The notes: generated from the sequence alone by a model not told the origin. DNA of 64,000 bases from Beijerinckiaceae bacterium (GCA_004564215.1 CP024846.1:3051501-3115500); one strand, 5' to 3'. Positions 37,544-47,621 are shown, numbered from the stretch's first letter. Program-made: numbers and translations.

Positions 37544-38122
37544 ATGCCGCTGAATTTCGTCATTCTCTACGGCTCGGTCCGGCCCGAACGACAAGGGATC
37601 AGGGTTGCACGCTTTATCGATGGCCAGATCCGCGGCCGCGGACATTCGACCACCTTGATCGATCCCATGATCTACCGCCTGCCGCTGCTGGAACGCATGT
37701 ACAAGGAATACAAGGGCGCCGCGCCGGCCCCGCTCGAAGAACTTGCGGGCCTCTACCGGAAGGCAGACGGTTTCGTGATCGTGAGCGGCGAGTATAACCA
37801 CGGCATTCCACCGGCGCTGAAGAACCTGCTCGACCATTTTCTCGAAGAATATTTTTGGCGGCCATCCGCGATTGTCTGCTATTCCGCCGGCATGTTTGGC
37901 GGGGTCCGCGCGGCGATGCAGCTGCGGGCCACGCTGAGCGAACTTGGCATGCCGAGCATTCCTTCGCTCTTGCCGTTTGGCCGCGTCGGAACCACCTTCA
38001 CCGAAGACGGCGTATTGCAAGATCCTTCGGCGTTTGCATCCGCAACGGCTCGCTTTCTAAGCGAGCTGGAGTGGTATGCGCGCGCGTTTCAGGCCGAACG
38101 CGCGAAGGGCACGCCCTATTAG
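37544..38122 (+). CDS. NADPH-dependent FMN reductase family protein
   Basis: 192 residues, flavodoxin-like fold: phosphate-binding start (VILYGSVRPERQGIRVARFI), the loop GEYNHGIPPALKNLLDHF for the flavin ring and the late block FGGVRAAMQLRATLSELGMP. Members reduce FMN or quinones, or azo compounds, with NADPH. A good AAGGGAAGGG precedes the ATG. It lies 84 bases after egtD on the same strand and may share its transcript; a link to ergothioneine is not known. Confidence 0.9.
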   Translation: MPLNFVILYGSVRPERQGIRVARFIDGQIRGRGHSTTLIDPMIYRLPLLERMYKEYKGAAPAPLEELAGLYRKADGFVIVSGEYNHGIPPALKNLLDHFLEEYFWRPSAIVCYSAGMFGGVRAAMQLRATLSELGMPSIPSLLPFGRVGTTFTEDGVLQDPSAFASATARFLSELEWYARAFQAERAKGTPY

Positions 38123-38149
38123 CGCGCTCTCGGCCCATTGGCTGCGCAA

Positions 38150-40423
38150 TCAGTCGACGTAGCCGTATTTGGCGTAATATTTCTGGTGGTACGTATTGCC
38201 GTGATAGCGCTCGTAACGGCTCTGGGCGGAAGTATCCACCTTGTTGAGCACCACACCCAGGAGGCGGTCCGAAATATTTCCAGCCTCCGCCAGGCCGCGT
38301 TCGATAATTTCGACCTTCGTCTTTCCCCATTCAATGACATAGACATAGGTGTCGATGAAATGGCCGGTCGCGCGCACATCCACGATCGGAGCAACAGGCG
38401 AAAGATCGACAATGATGTAGTCATACCTCAATCGCAAAAGGTCGAAGACCTTCTTCATGGCAGCCGAGGCGAGAATTTCATTGGTATGCGGAAGGCGTGA
38501 AGTCGGTCCGGCCGGCAGAAAATGCAAATTCGTGAAGGGGATCATGGTGATTGCGTCTTCGAGCGGAATATTGCCCATGACGACACCGATCGATCCCAGG
38601 GCGTCTGGAGCAAATTTTTGGCTCAAGGTCGGGTTGCGCAGATCGGCATCGACCAAAATCACGCTTCCCCCCGCATCGGCAACAAGATGGGCGAGATTGC
38701 AGGCGATCGTGGACTTGCCTTCATTTGGCAGTGTCGATGTCATGCCGATGATCTTTGTCGACTTCAAAACCCCGCTGAGATCGGCGGCGATCTTCACCGA
38801 CCGGATGGCTTCGGCATAACGGGAAAACGGGGCATCGACCACATATCGAAGCCAATCCGGGTTCGCCGTCTGCAGTCTCGGATTGGGTCTGCCGCGTTGC
38901 GCCTCATCGCTTCTGTTGGTGGTTCGTGGGGTGGGGGGTCTTAATACGGGGACCATGGCTAAACAGTCGACTTGCAGCACCTCCTCCACTTGGTCGGTCG
39001 TGCGCAAGGTGCCATCCGAAGCCTCGCGAAGGTAAGCGACACCAAAGCTCAGCAGCGCGCCGCTGACGATGGTGACGAGCAGGACAATCGTCAGTCTGGG
39101 CGCGCTCTTCTTCAAAGGCCGCATCGCGGGACTGATCAGGCGGGCTTCGCTGATCGGTACGGTTTGCTGCTGGACCGCCTCCATGTACCGCTGGAGAAAG
39201 CTGTCATAAAGGGTGCGGGAGGTTTCGGCGTTGCTTTCCAGTTCGCGAAGCTGAATTTGAGCCTGACCGGTCGTCTGTGAAATGCTTACGACATTGGCGA
39301 GACTGTTTTCGAAACTCTTCTCCCTTGTGCGGGCGATTTCATAATCGCTCTTGTAGCTTTCGGCGATCTTCCGCATTTCATCCTTGATGCTTCGCCGCAG
39401 TTCCTGCATTTGCGTGCGGAGATTGATGGCCGCCAGATGGTTCTCGCCATAGCGCTTCGCCCAGATTGCTTCACGTTGGGCAATTTCGAGATACTGGCCC
39501 CTCAATTTGATGATCACTTCGCTTTTTAAAGCGTCTGCCATCGATGCATCGCCGACGTCCTGGTCCATGACGGTCGTGATGCGATCGAGACGGGCCTTGG
39601 CTTCCGCGGTCGCCGCGCGGGCCAGGATGAGCTGGCTGTTGACCTCGGCCAGCTGCTGTTCGCTCATCAACCTTCCGCCGCCGGCATCGACGATATTGTT
39701 CTTGCTTTTGAAATCGACGACGGCGCGCTCGGCCGCGGTCGCCTGGGTGCGCAGCTCGGAGATGCGTTCCTGCAGCCACCGGCTCGCCCGGCGCGCGGCC
39801 TGATATTTGGAGTTCAATTGATCGTCGATATAGGCGTCGGCCAAAGTGTTGACGATCAGCGCGGCCTTGGCTGCATCCTGCGAGGTGAACCCAATATTCA
39901 TGACATAGGTCAGACCAAGCCGGCTGACCGTGCGCTGCCTGTTGAACTTGAGCAAAGCCGCGCTTTCGCGCTCAAACTCAGTCTCCGATTCCTGCTTACT
40001 GAACAGCTTCGTTGCGAATGACACCGTCGCGCCAATCAGCCCCTTCGAGGGGCCGACGAATTCAGGGTCTTCGGTCAGATGCAGTTTTCGGATGACCGCG
40101 AGGCTTATGCTGTCTGATTTGAGAACTTCGACTTCCGTTTGGACGGTCGCGGTGTCGACATCGACGTTGCTCAGAACCGATTCTTGCTGGAACAGTTGAA
40201 CCTTACGCTTGTCGATGACGATTGTTCCGTCAGCCGTAAAGCTCGCCGGGGTGATGAAATAGTAAAGGAACCCCAGCGCGAGGCAGCAGAGAAAAATCAA
40301 ACTCACGAGAGGGCGTTGCCGCTTAAGAATTTTGAGTGAATTATTTAAGGAATGGAGGAAAGGCTTATCTGGCTGCCCTGAACCGTCGTCTGAATGAGGG
40401 GAGCGCTTGTTAATCTGCAGCAT
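38150..40423 (-). CDS. Polysaccharide co-polymerase / tyrosine autokinase (Wzc/ExoP type)
   Basis: 757 residues. N-terminal Wzz domain between two membrane helices (SLIFLCCLALGFLYYFITPA near 40-60; RLTIVLLVTIVSGALLSFGV near 425-445) with long periplasmic coiled coils, then a cytoplasmic BY-kinase: Walker A LPNEGKST (about 565-572), A' VILVDADLR (588-596), B YIIVDLSP (669-676). The tail carries a tyrosine cluster (RYERYHGNTYHQKYYAKYGY) that is autophosphorylated in trans. It controls chain length and export of exopolysaccharide. No other export genes are next to it; gmd/fcl lie 14 kb away. Confidence 0.92.
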   Translation of the reverse strand: MLQINKRSPHSDDGSGQPDKPFLHSLNNSLKILKRQRPLVSLIFLCCLALGFLYYFITPASFTADGTIVIDKRKVQLFQQESVLSNVDVDTATVQTEVEVLKSDSISLAVIRKLHLTEDPEFVGPSKGLIGATVSFATKLFSKQESETEFERESAALLKFNRQRTVSRLGLTYVMNIGFTSQDAAKAALIVNTLADAYIDDQLNSKYQAARRASRWLQERISELRTQATAAERAVVDFKSKNNIVDAGGGRLMSEQQLAEVNSQLILARAATAEAKARLDRITTVMDQDVGDASMADALKSEVIIKLRGQYLEIAQREAIWAKRYGENHLAAINLRTQMQELRRSIKDEMRKIAESYKSDYEIARTREKSFENSLANVVSISQTTGQAQIQLRELESNAETSRTLYDSFLQRYMEAVQQQTVPISEARLISPAMRPLKKSAPRLTIVLLVTIVSGALLSFGVAYLREASDGTLRTTDQVEEVLQVDCLAMVPVLRPPTPRTTNRSDEAQRGRPNPRLQTANPDWLRYVVDAPFSRYAEAIRSVKIAADLSGVLKSTKIIGMTSTLPNEGKSTIACNLAHLVADAGGSVILVDADLRNPTLSQKFAPDALGSIGVVMGNIPLEDAITMIPFTNLHFLPAGPTSRLPHTNEILASAAMKKVFDLLRLRYDYIIVDLSPVAPIVDVRATGHFIDTYVYVIEWGKTKVEIIERGLAEAGNISDRLLGVVLNKVDTSAQSRYERYHGNTYHQKYYAKYGYVD

Positions 40424-40921
40424 CTTTTTCGGTCACCATAGGTCTGGATTAAAAGCTTGCCGCGGCGATCCCGGTCACGTCATGACCCAGTTAACGATAA
40501 GCTTAAGCGATAAACTGCTCATAATTATGGCCCAGCTCTCGACCGGGGCAGTATCCGCCAGGCTCTGCATACACCCCGGGAAATCGGGGCATGCACGCAG
40601 TTTAGCACAGTCCGGGAGCCCAACGGATGAACTGAATACAGCCCTCTCTCGGTTCTTCGCTCATTGCCGCGACACTCACGTTCGCTGACGAATACTGCAG
40701 AGGTTTTGACCCTTCCATTGGCGCTAGCCAAGGGGTCAACTGAGCGAGCAGTACCAGACAAAGCCTTATTCAACAATACAGACAAAGTGTTATTAAATGA
40801 CACAAGACACGCGGAACGGCCCGGCGTCTGCCCATCAGTGCGCGTGACAGATCCGAGGTCCCTTGGCCGAAACCGGCCCATGCGACGGCAGAATCAATTG
40901 TCTGGGCCAAAGGCGGCAGGT
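40424..40921. promoter_or_regulatory. Long regulatory region upstream of the tyrosine autokinase
   Basis: 498 gene-free bases. Contents: an imperfect inverted repeat at 40706-40739 (TTGACCC...TTGGC with GCCAA...GGGTCAA), and two direct copies of CAGACAAAGNNTTATTNAA, at about 40755 and 40779 (24-bp period). Both could be regulator sites. No riboswitch fold was identified. Confidence 0.4.
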
Positions 40922-41173
40922 TCAATACCGCGCGCTGACGGGCGTGTCGCAGATATAGACCTCGACAAGGCGAGGGCCTGTCGGCGTATCAAGTTGCTGA
41001 ACCGCGAAACAATCCAGGTTCGGCCGATGATAAATGTACCCATAGGGGTACGGAGCGCCAAAGAACGGCATGCCCTCAACGGTCCCGACGGGCCTGGCGT
41101 CGGCGGCAACCGGAAGGGCCATAATGCCCAGGCACGCGCCGTAGGTCGCCGCACGAAGCTTCCTGAACATCAT
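40922..41173 (-). CDS. Small exported protein
   Basis: 83 residues with a signal peptide ending VAADA-R. The mature 55 residues are rich in Pro, Tyr and Gly (MPFFGAPYPYGYIYHRPNLD) with two cysteines (DCFAVQ and YICDTP) that may pair. Unknown function; similar short exported proteins are common in this order. GGAATTC upstream gives only a weak ribosome-binding site, so start is 41173 or the second ATG at 41170. Confidence 0.6.
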   Translation of the reverse strand: MMFRKLRAATYGACLGIMALPVAADARPVGTVEGMPFFGAPYPYGYIYHRPNLDCFAVQQLDTPTGPRLVEVYICDTPVSARY

Positions 41174-41401
41174 TTCAGAATTCCAGTATTTCGAGAGTAA
41201 TTCCCATTATATATGCCATGAATCAGGTTACCGAACAAGCTGGTCCGAGACCTGCGGAAGTGCGCTGTGATCTTATCGCCACAGTCGGGAGAAAGGACGT
41301 CGCCTTTCCATCGGCGCCGCGTGCGCTGATCGTTTGCGGATTTGAACCGGCCGAGACCGCATCGGAGCCAATAGTCAGGTTGTTAGCATGGGGGCGTTCC
41401 A

Positions 41402-42232
41402 ATGACCGGCGCCGGGACCGACCGAACCAAGCCCAGTCATGAAGGGGGCCCGGCGATCATTCTGGTGCGTCCGCAACTTGCGGTAAATATCGGAATGTGC
41501 GCGCGGGCGATGGCCAATTTCGGCCTAGTCGACCTGCGTCTCGTAGCGCCCAAGGGGGGCTGGCCGCGGACCGGCGTTTTGCGAAAAGGGGCACATGCCG
41601 CGGCTGCGGGCGCCGTGCATTTGCTCGAAGCCGCTTCCCTGTTCGAAACCCTTGACGAAGCCGTTGCCGATCTCAATTTCGTTTGGGCAACCACGGCGCG
41701 CGAGCGAGGCCAACACAAGCGAATTCTCACGCCCGCGGAAGCCATGCCGGAATCCGCCGGGAAAATCGCGTTGGGCGAAAAACACGGCGTATTGTTTGGC
41801 CCCGAACGCACCGGGCTCACAAATGACGACGTCGCATTGGCCAATGCGATCATAACGTTTCCAGTGAACCCGGCTTACGCGTCGCTCAATCTGGCGCAGG
41901 CTGTGCTCCTCGTCGGCTATGAGTGGATGCGTGCGGCAACAGACGCTGCGGCTCCCTTCGCCGTTTCTCAAGGCTCGCCGGCCGCGCCCTTATTAATGGT
42001 GTTATCTTTTTTCGATTATCTGGAATCGGAGCTTGAACGCGCGGGGTTCTTCCGGCCCATCGGTAAGCAACCGGTGATGCGGCGGAATCTGCGCAACATC
42101 TTTCACCGGATGCAACTAAATGAACAGGACGTCCGGACGCTTCGTGGAATGGTTGTGCGCCTGGTCGAAGGTCGGCGCGATGGATCGGCGTCGGAGACCG
42201 AGCCCGAACAAGTGACCGGCGACAAAGGCTGA
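41402..42232 (+). CDS. trmJ: tRNA (cytidine/uridine-2'-O-)-methyltransferase TrmJ
   Basis: 276 residues with the SPOUT methyltransferase knot: IILVRPQLAVNIGMCARAMA, FGLVDLRLVAPKGGWP, VLFGPERTGLTNDDVALANA and NPAYASLNLAQAVLLVGYEW. TrmJ methylates the 2'-O of nucleotide 32 in several tRNAs. The C-terminal extension is the usual helical part (FHRMQLNEQDVRTLRGMVVR). A frame just upstream at 41218 is not called. Confidence 0.93.
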   Translation: MTGAGTDRTKPSHEGGPAIILVRPQLAVNIGMCARAMANFGLVDLRLVAPKGGWPRTGVLRKGAHAAAAGAVHLLEAASLFETLDEAVADLNFVWATTARERGQHKRILTPAEAMPESAGKIALGEKHGVLFGPERTGLTNDDVALANAIITFPVNPAYASLNLAQAVLLVGYEWMRAATDAAAPFAVSQGSPAAPLLMVLSFFDYLESELERAGFFRPIGKQPVMRRNLRNIFHRMQLNEQDVRTLRGMVVRLVEGRRDGSASETEPEQVTGDKG

Positions 42233-42345
42233 GTTTTGCCGTTTTGATTGGCCGAATGGCCAAACAAAGGACATGAAAGTTATTAATTATCATTTGTCGA
42301 AATTTGATACTTTGCTATTGTTAAGCCGATTACAGCGAGGCACCT

Positions 42346-43077
42346 ATGGCTGCCGGATATATCTACGTATTGGCGAACGGTTCATTGCCCGGGCTGGTGA
42401 ACGTGGGGATGACAACCACGCCTCTGCCCGATGGACCCAATGAGTTGTCGGTGGAAGGCAAGCTGATAACGCCATTCAAGGTCGTATTCGAAGATCATTT
42501 CGACAATGGCCGCGCTGCCGAGGCGGTTATCCATTCGGCGCTGACAAATAAAGGTCTGCGCGTCTCCAACACGAAACAGTTTTTTCGAACCTCGGTATCC
42601 GATGTCTTAAAAACCATCGCTTCGATCAGCCCGCCCTTGAAGCTGTGTGGCTCGCGCGCCGGCGCGGACGTGCTCAGCACCGAGTCTGACGATGGCGTCG
42701 GCGATCTGTTGGAGAGAGATCGCCTTGGCAAAGATACACTGATCGCCTTGGACTATTACAAGAAAGGTGCGCAGCGCGGGTACAGCGTTTGTTACGCAGA
42801 GATGGCAAAGGTCTTTATAGATGCGCGCCACACGGCAAACGCCAGAAAATCGTTTTTTCGATTTGTGGAGTGCAGCAAGGTTAGCAGGCAACGGTCGAAA
42901 CCCCCGCGCTTCGTGAACGAAGTGTTGTGGGCTTTGCTCAAATGGGACCTGTCCACTACGGATGCCGATCGCCGGCTCAATGAGCCGATCCTTGAATATT
43001 CAAAGGAACTGATCACCCAGGCCGAGCACAATGTCGACAGCTACCATGTGTGGACTCTGCCTGGAAAACCATCTTAA
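42346..43077 (+). CDS. GIY-YIG/T5orf172-type protein with Sel1-like tail
   Basis: 243 residues. The first 95 fit the T5orf172/MUG113 branch of GIY-YIG: GYIYVLANGSLPGLVNVGMT at 4-23, a conserved FEDHFDNGRAAEAVIHSAL with the catalytic-type glutamate, and NTKQFFRTSVSDVL. The second half holds Sel1/TPR-like helices (ALDYYKKGAQRGYSVCYAEM; AKVFIDARHTANARKSFFRF). Members are DNA-binding or nuclease proteins often in phages and islands; the fusion to Sel1-like helices is less usual. An AT-rich 110-base promoter region precedes it. Confidence 0.7.
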   Translation: MAAGYIYVLANGSLPGLVNVGMTTTPLPDGPNELSVEGKLITPFKVVFEDHFDNGRAAEAVIHSALTNKGLRVSNTKQFFRTSVSDVLKTIASISPPLKLCGSRAGADVLSTESDDGVGDLLERDRLGKDTLIALDYYKKGAQRGYSVCYAEMAKVFIDARHTANARKSFFRFVECSKVSRQRSKPPRFVNEVLWALLKWDLSTTDADRRLNEPILEYSKELITQAEHNVDSYHVWTLPGKPS

Positions 43078-43130
43078 AAGACCGCCATGGCCTCGATGCG
43101 CTGAGCGGTTTCCGCGCATATTCTAAAGAT

Positions 43131-44567
43131 TCATTCCTTCAACGACGACAAGGGCCGCGCGACCGCTTCCAATGGCTTGCGCTCCGCCGCGATGCCCCAG
43201 AACAACTCGACGACGGCGGCCAGACCCATGAGCGCTGAAGCCAGCAGATAGCCGTTGAAAACACTGGCCCGTGAGCCGGTTGCAATCAGCCTCCCAAACA
43301 GCAATGGCGCGCCCACTCCGCCGACCGCCGTTCCCGCCGCGTAAAAAAAGGCTATGGCGAGCGCGCGCATTTCGACGGGGAAGATTTCAGACGCCGTCAA
43401 ATAGGCGGCTCCGGCCGCCGAGGATGCAAAAAAGAAGATGACCGACCAGGCGATCGTCTGCTGCGTGGCATCGAGGAGATGATGCATAAACGCCCAGCCG
43501 CTTGCAGCAAGCAGCAAACCCGAAATTGCATAGGTAAAGACGATCATTCGCTTGCGGCCGATGGAGTCGAACAACGGGCCAAGCACCAATGGCCCAAGCA
43601 CATTGCCAAGCGCGAAAGGAAGAATGTACCAGCCCACATTGAAGGACGGGACATCATAGAAATTCGTGAGGATCAGCGCATAGGTGAAAAAGATCGCATT
43701 ATAAAAAAAGGCTTGGGCCATCATGAGGGTCAGCGCGAGAAAGGTTCGGATTCTCAAAGTGACGAAAAGCGTTTGAAAGACCTCCCGCAGCGGCGTGTGC
43801 GTGCGTGGACGCAAGCGCATGGGAGCGAGGATCGATTGATCCGGCAAATTTGTTCCATGCAGGCGAAATCCGGCCTCGATGTCATCGACCACTTTTTCCG
43901 CTTCCAGTTCCCTGCCGTGAATGACGAGCCAGCGTGGACTTTCAGGGATCCAGGTTCGGAGAAAAAGGATGACGAGGCCGAGGGCTGCCCCAATAAAAAA
44001 AGCAAGACGCCAGCCGATGTCGGGATCAAACCGGGTCGGATCGAGGACGTAAATCGAAGCCGCCGCCCCAAGCGCGCCGCCGATCCAGAAGGAACCGTTG
44101 ATCGCAAGATCGGTCCATCCGCGATAGCGCGCCGGGATCATTTCCTGAATGGTCGAGTTGACCGCGCTGTATTCGCCACCGATTCCGGCGCCGGTCAACA
44201 TTCGGAAAAGGCAAAAGCTTTCCAAATTCCAGGCAAATGCCGTCGCGGTCGAGGAGACAAGGTAGAGGCCCAATGTGATGAAGAACAGCAGCCTGCGGCC
44301 CAACCGATCGGTCATCCATCCAAAGACAAGCGCGCCAATCACCGCTCCCGCCAAGTAAAAGCTCGAGGCCAGGCCAATGTCGGTCGCGGTAAAATGGAGG
44401 ACTGGGCTGGCTTCGAGCGCGCCAGCGACGGATCCTGCAAGCGTGACTTCAAGACCGTCGAGCACCCAGGTGATTCCGAGCGCGACCACCACCAGCGTAT
44501 GAAATCTGCCCCAGGGGAGGCGGTCGAGACGCGCCGGAACACGGGTTTCGAGAATCTCGCCCTTCAT
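43131..44567 (-). CDS. MFS transporter (sugar/organic-acid type)
   Basis: 478 residues, 12 helices in two halves joined by a long cytoplasmic loop (PESPRWLVIHGRELEAEKVV). Signatures: GWMTDRLGRRLLFFITLGLY, GIGGEYSAVNSTIQEMIPAR, and FDSIGRKRMIVFTYAISGLL. These place it near sugar-porter or aromatic-acid:proton symporter branches; substrate unknown. AAGGA precedes the ATG. Stands alone. Confidence 0.85.
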   Translation of the reverse strand: MKGEILETRVPARLDRLPWGRFHTLVVVALGITWVLDGLEVTLAGSVAGALEASPVLHFTATDIGLASSFYLAGAVIGALVFGWMTDRLGRRLLFFITLGLYLVSSTATAFAWNLESFCLFRMLTGAGIGGEYSAVNSTIQEMIPARYRGWTDLAINGSFWIGGALGAAASIYVLDPTRFDPDIGWRLAFFIGAALGLVILFLRTWIPESPRWLVIHGRELEAEKVVDDIEAGFRLHGTNLPDQSILAPMRLRPRTHTPLREVFQTLFVTLRIRTFLALTLMMAQAFFYNAIFFTYALILTNFYDVPSFNVGWYILPFALGNVLGPLVLGPLFDSIGRKRMIVFTYAISGLLLAASGWAFMHHLLDATQQTIAWSVIFFFASSAAGAAYLTASEIFPVEMRALAIAFFYAAGTAVGGVGAPLLFGRLIATGSRASVFNGYLLASALMGLAAVVELFWGIAAERKPLEAVARPLSSLKE

Positions 44568-44774
44568 GACCGTCCTTCACCACTCGTCCGATCGCATGTT
44601 AATAAGCCGTGCGGCCATTGTTTGACTGCTTTGAGCGGAGATGGCTGTCGGGCGCACGGGAAACGAATAGATTTCAATTGTTTTTAACCAAAATCTGCCT
44701 TGATCGTCGGTCATGCCAACCGTCCTGATGTCGGAACCGGCCGTCGAACTAAGTGTTTTCGTTTGGCTTTAGCT

Positions 44775-45632
44775 ATGTCGCGCGCCCCAAAAATCCTGGT
44801 CTTCGATTCCGGCCTCGGCGGATTGACCGTTTACGCGGAGATCGCGCGTCTGCGGCCGGACGCCCATTTGATCTATGCCGCCGATGACGCAGCCTTTCCC
44901 TATGGGGATCTAAGTGCCGACGTTCTGATCGCGCGGGTCATGTCGGTGTTGGAGCGTTTGATTGACCGCTGCGGTCCGGATGCCGTCGTCATTGCCTGCA
45001 ACACGGCCTCAACCTTGGCGTTGCCGCATTTGCGGGCCCGGTTTTCCCACATGCCGTTCATCGGCACCGTCCCGGCGATCAAGCCGGCGGCGGGTCTCTC
45101 GCGCTCGGGTTTGATTTCGGTGCTCGCGACTCCGGGAACCGTCGCACGCGACTATACCCATGATCTGGTGCGCACCTATGCGGCGCATTGCGTGGTCAAT
45201 CTGGTGGGATCGAGCGTGCTCGCAAGCCTTGCCGAAGCGTTCATGCAAGGGAGCCATATTGCGGACGCCGCCATCGCCGAGGAAATTCTGCCTGCCTTCG
45301 TATCGGACGAACACCGCCGTACCGATTGTATCGTGCTGGCTTGCACGCACTATCCGTTGCTTCTGGAGCATTTCGAACGGTTGGCACCGTGGAAGGTCGA
45401 ATGGATCGATCCTGCCTCGGCCATTGCGAGGCGCACCGATCATGTTTTGCGCGAAGTCGGATTCTCCCTCGCGCCATATCCGTCTTCGGTGCCTAATTAT
45501 GCAATCTTTACCGGGGAAGCGGGGCCGGGGGCGCAGCTTTTGGCCGCCTTGCGCCTTCGCGGCATTGCGAATGCCGTGATAGCGAAAATGCCTCACCACA
45601 AAGAACATATTCTCGGACCGCAAGCGCTCTAG
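44775..45632 (+). CDS. murI: Glutamate racemase
   Basis: 285 residues. Catalytic cysteines in VIACNTAST and LACTHYPLLL, plus the N-terminal FDSGLGGLTVYAEI and PYGDLS motifs. It makes D-glutamate for peptidoglycan in the cytoplasm. The ATG at 44775 gives the usual N-terminus (MSRAPKILVF); an upstream ATG at 44700 adds unrelated residues. Confidence 0.95.
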   Translation: MSRAPKILVFDSGLGGLTVYAEIARLRPDAHLIYAADDAAFPYGDLSADVLIARVMSVLERLIDRCGPDAVVIACNTASTLALPHLRARFSHMPFIGTVPAIKPAAGLSRSGLISVLATPGTVARDYTHDLVRTYAAHCVVNLVGSSVLASLAEAFMQGSHIADAAIAEEILPAFVSDEHRRTDCIVLACTHYPLLLEHFERLAPWKVEWIDPASAIARRTDHVLREVGFSLAPYPSSVPNYAIFTGEAGPGAQLLAALRLRGIANAVIAKMPHHKEHILGPQAL

Positions 45633-45691
45633 AGGTGTTTGATCCCGTATTTTGATGATGCATTATTTTCTCCTGAATGGAGGGATGCGCT

Positions 45692-45800
45692 ATGGGCCAG
45701 GTTCTTCACGGCAGCGCCACAACGACAGAGGCGGTCCGTCGAGCGGCACAACATAGTCAAGAGAGCCTGAGGGCTCTGGCCAAGCGCTACAGGATCAAAC
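45692..45800 (+). pseudogene. IS481-type transposase remnant (N-terminus only)
   Basis: The frame opens MGQVLHGSATTTEAVRRAAQ and continues HSQESLRALAKRYRI, which is the well-known N-terminal helix-turn-helix start of IS481-family transposases common in Alphaproteobacteria (usually ...RRAIQHSQESLR.LAKRYGINQKTV). After about 35 residues the match stops and unrelated sequence follows up to the xseA end; no DDE catalytic part is present. A decayed insertion, with a GGAGGG site retained before the ATG. Confidence 0.75.
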
Positions 45801-45821
45801 ACATAGCTCGAACACAGCCCA

Positions 45822-47390
45822 TCAAAACAGGGAGCCCTGGTTTGGCTTCCGCTTGCCCTTGCTGGCCGCGCGTTCGATAGGTGGGACCTGTTTGTCGGAG
45901 CCGGCCCGCGCGGCACGGCGGCCATCCGCAAATTCAATATCAAGCAAGGCGCCATCCGTTATCTCGGCCGCGCTGCGCAGCGGTTTGTCGTTCTCGTCCC
46001 GGACGAGCGCGAAGCCGCGCGCCAGGACTTGCTTATAGCCAAGGCTGCCGAGCAATTGTCCCAGGGTGTCGACGCGCGTCTGGCGGAGACTAATGCAGGA
46101 TTGAAAGCCGCGCTTTAGGTGGTTACCCAAGGCATGGAGCGCGGCCTCCGCCCGTTCCTTTTCAAGCCTGACCCTCGTGACGCGCGCCGCCGCAAGTCTT
46201 GCCGCGAGATACGCAAGCGCTTGCGCTCTTCGCTCATTGCCGGTGGTCCGATAGCGCAGCAACCTTTGTCCGAGCGCCTTGAGGTGTCCCGCTTCGCGGG
46301 CCATTCTTGTCTGCGGGGACTGTTGCGCGAGGCGATGCGACAGGCGCGCCAAGCCGAGGTGCCATCCGTCATAGGCTCTTGAACGCGCGCCGATCAGGCG
46401 GCTTTCGAGGTTGTCGAGCCGTTGACGGGGCAGGGCGACAATCGTGTCGCTCTGCGGCAGGGCGCGGACCAGGGCCCGGAACTCATTGCGGCGGCGCTCG
46501 AGACCCCGCAACGAGGCGTTGATGTGGCGGCGGCCAAGGTCGGCGAGGCCGGCGGCAAGTTCACCGCGCACAGGCACGGCCTTTTCAGCCGCAGCGGTCG
46601 GGGTCGGCGCGCGGAGATCGGCGGCGTAGTCGATCAAGGTCCAATCCGTTTCATGGCCGACGGCCGCAATAAGCGGAACATGGCTGCGGGCCGCCGCGCG
46701 CACGACGATTTCTTCGTTAAAGCTCCAGAGATCCTCAAGGGACCCGCCGCCCCGCGCCACGATAATCAAATCCGGCCGGCGCAGGCGACCCTGTTCGGGC
46801 AGGGCGTTGAGCCCGTCGATGGCGGCTGCGATCTCGGTTGCCGAAGACTCCCCCTGGACCCGTACCGGCCAGACCAGGACGTGGCGGGGAAACCGGTCGG
46901 CGATCCTATGCAGAATGTCGCGAATGACCGATCCGGTTGGTGAGGTCACGACCGCGATGCATCCCGGCAGGAACGGCAAGGGCCGTTTGCGGGCCTCATC
47001 GAAAAGCCCCTCCGCCGCGAGTTTGCGGCGGCGCTCCTCGAAGAGCGCCATGAGAGCGCCGATCCCGGCGGGCTCCAACGATTCAATAATAATCTGATAG
47101 GTGGATTTCCCGGGAAAAGTCGTGACTTTTCCAATCGCAATGACTTCCAGCCCTTCCTGGGGCTTGGTCTTCAATTTGGAAAAGACCCCCTTCCAGATCA
47201 CCGCATCGATGCGGGCAGACTGATCCTTGAGGCAGAAATAGGCGTGGCCGGACGAATGCGGGCCTCGATAGTTTGAGATTTCGCCGCGCACCCGCACGAA
47301 GCCAAAACGATCCTCGACCGTCCGCTTCAAGGCGGCTGATAATTCAGTGACGGTGAGCTCGGGCGCGTTGCTTTGGGGCTGATCGGACAT
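45822..47390 (-). CDS. xseA: Exodeoxyribonuclease VII large subunit
   Basis: 522 residues. N-terminal OB-fold ([20 protein letters not shown], then [19 protein letters not shown]), then the catalytic domain with [40 protein letters not shown] and [20 protein letters not shown], followed by long coiled-coil helices. It degrades single-stranded DNA with the XseB small subunit, which is not adjacent. The C-terminus ends NQGSLF, as in related species, so it is intact despite the neighbouring transposase remnant. Confidence 0.95.
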   Translation of the reverse strand: MSDQPQSNAPELTVTELSAALKRTVEDRFGFVRVRGEISNYRGPHSSGHAYFCLKDQSARIDAVIWKGVFSKLKTKPQEGLEVIAIGKVTTFPGKSTYQIIIESLEPAGIGALMALFEERRRKLAAEGLFDEARKRPLPFLPGCIAVVTSPTGSVIRDILHRIADRFPRHVLVWPVRVQGESSATEIAAAIDGLNALPEQGRLRRPDLIIVARGGGSLEDLWSFNEEIVVRAAARSHVPLIAAVGHETDWTLIDYAADLRAPTPTAAAEKAVPVRGELAAGLADLGRRHINASLRGLERRRNEFRALVRALPQSDTIVALPRQRLDNLESRLIGARSRAYDGWHLGLARLSHRLAQQSPQTRMAREAGHLKALGQRLLRYRTTGNERRAQALAYLAARLAAARVTRVRLEKERAEAALHALGNHLKRGFQSCISLRQTRVDTLGQLLGSLGYKQVLARGFALVRDENDKPLRSAAEITDGALLDIEFADGRRAARAGSDKQVPPIERAASKGKRKPNQGSLF

Positions 47391-47537
47391 GGCGCGAACA
47401 TGCAGGATTTCGGCGTCGCAGGAAAGAGCGGTTCAAAATCGGATTTCCTGCGGCATTTATGCTATGCGGCGGGCTGCATAAAAAGGCCCGCAACCGTGGC
47501 GCTGACACGCGTTGAGCGGTAGCGTTGCTTGGCGATT

Positions 47538-47556
47538 CGGCATTTCTCGAATGCCG
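47538..47556. other. Hairpin between xseA and the Kef-type antiporter gene
   Basis: CGGCATT and AATGCCG pair across a five-base loop in the 230-base divergent gap. Could be an operator or leader hairpin of the antiporter gene. No T-run. Confidence 0.35.
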
Positions 47557-47621
47557 CACGGCTTGGCGGGAACATGGCGGTGTTTTGATCTGGACCGCGT
47601 TATTTGACCATCGGGAATTGC

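Noticed and set aside
41218..41442. 74-codon plus-strand frame before trmJ
   Set aside because: Overlaps trmJ in another frame, no family, no ribosome-binding site.
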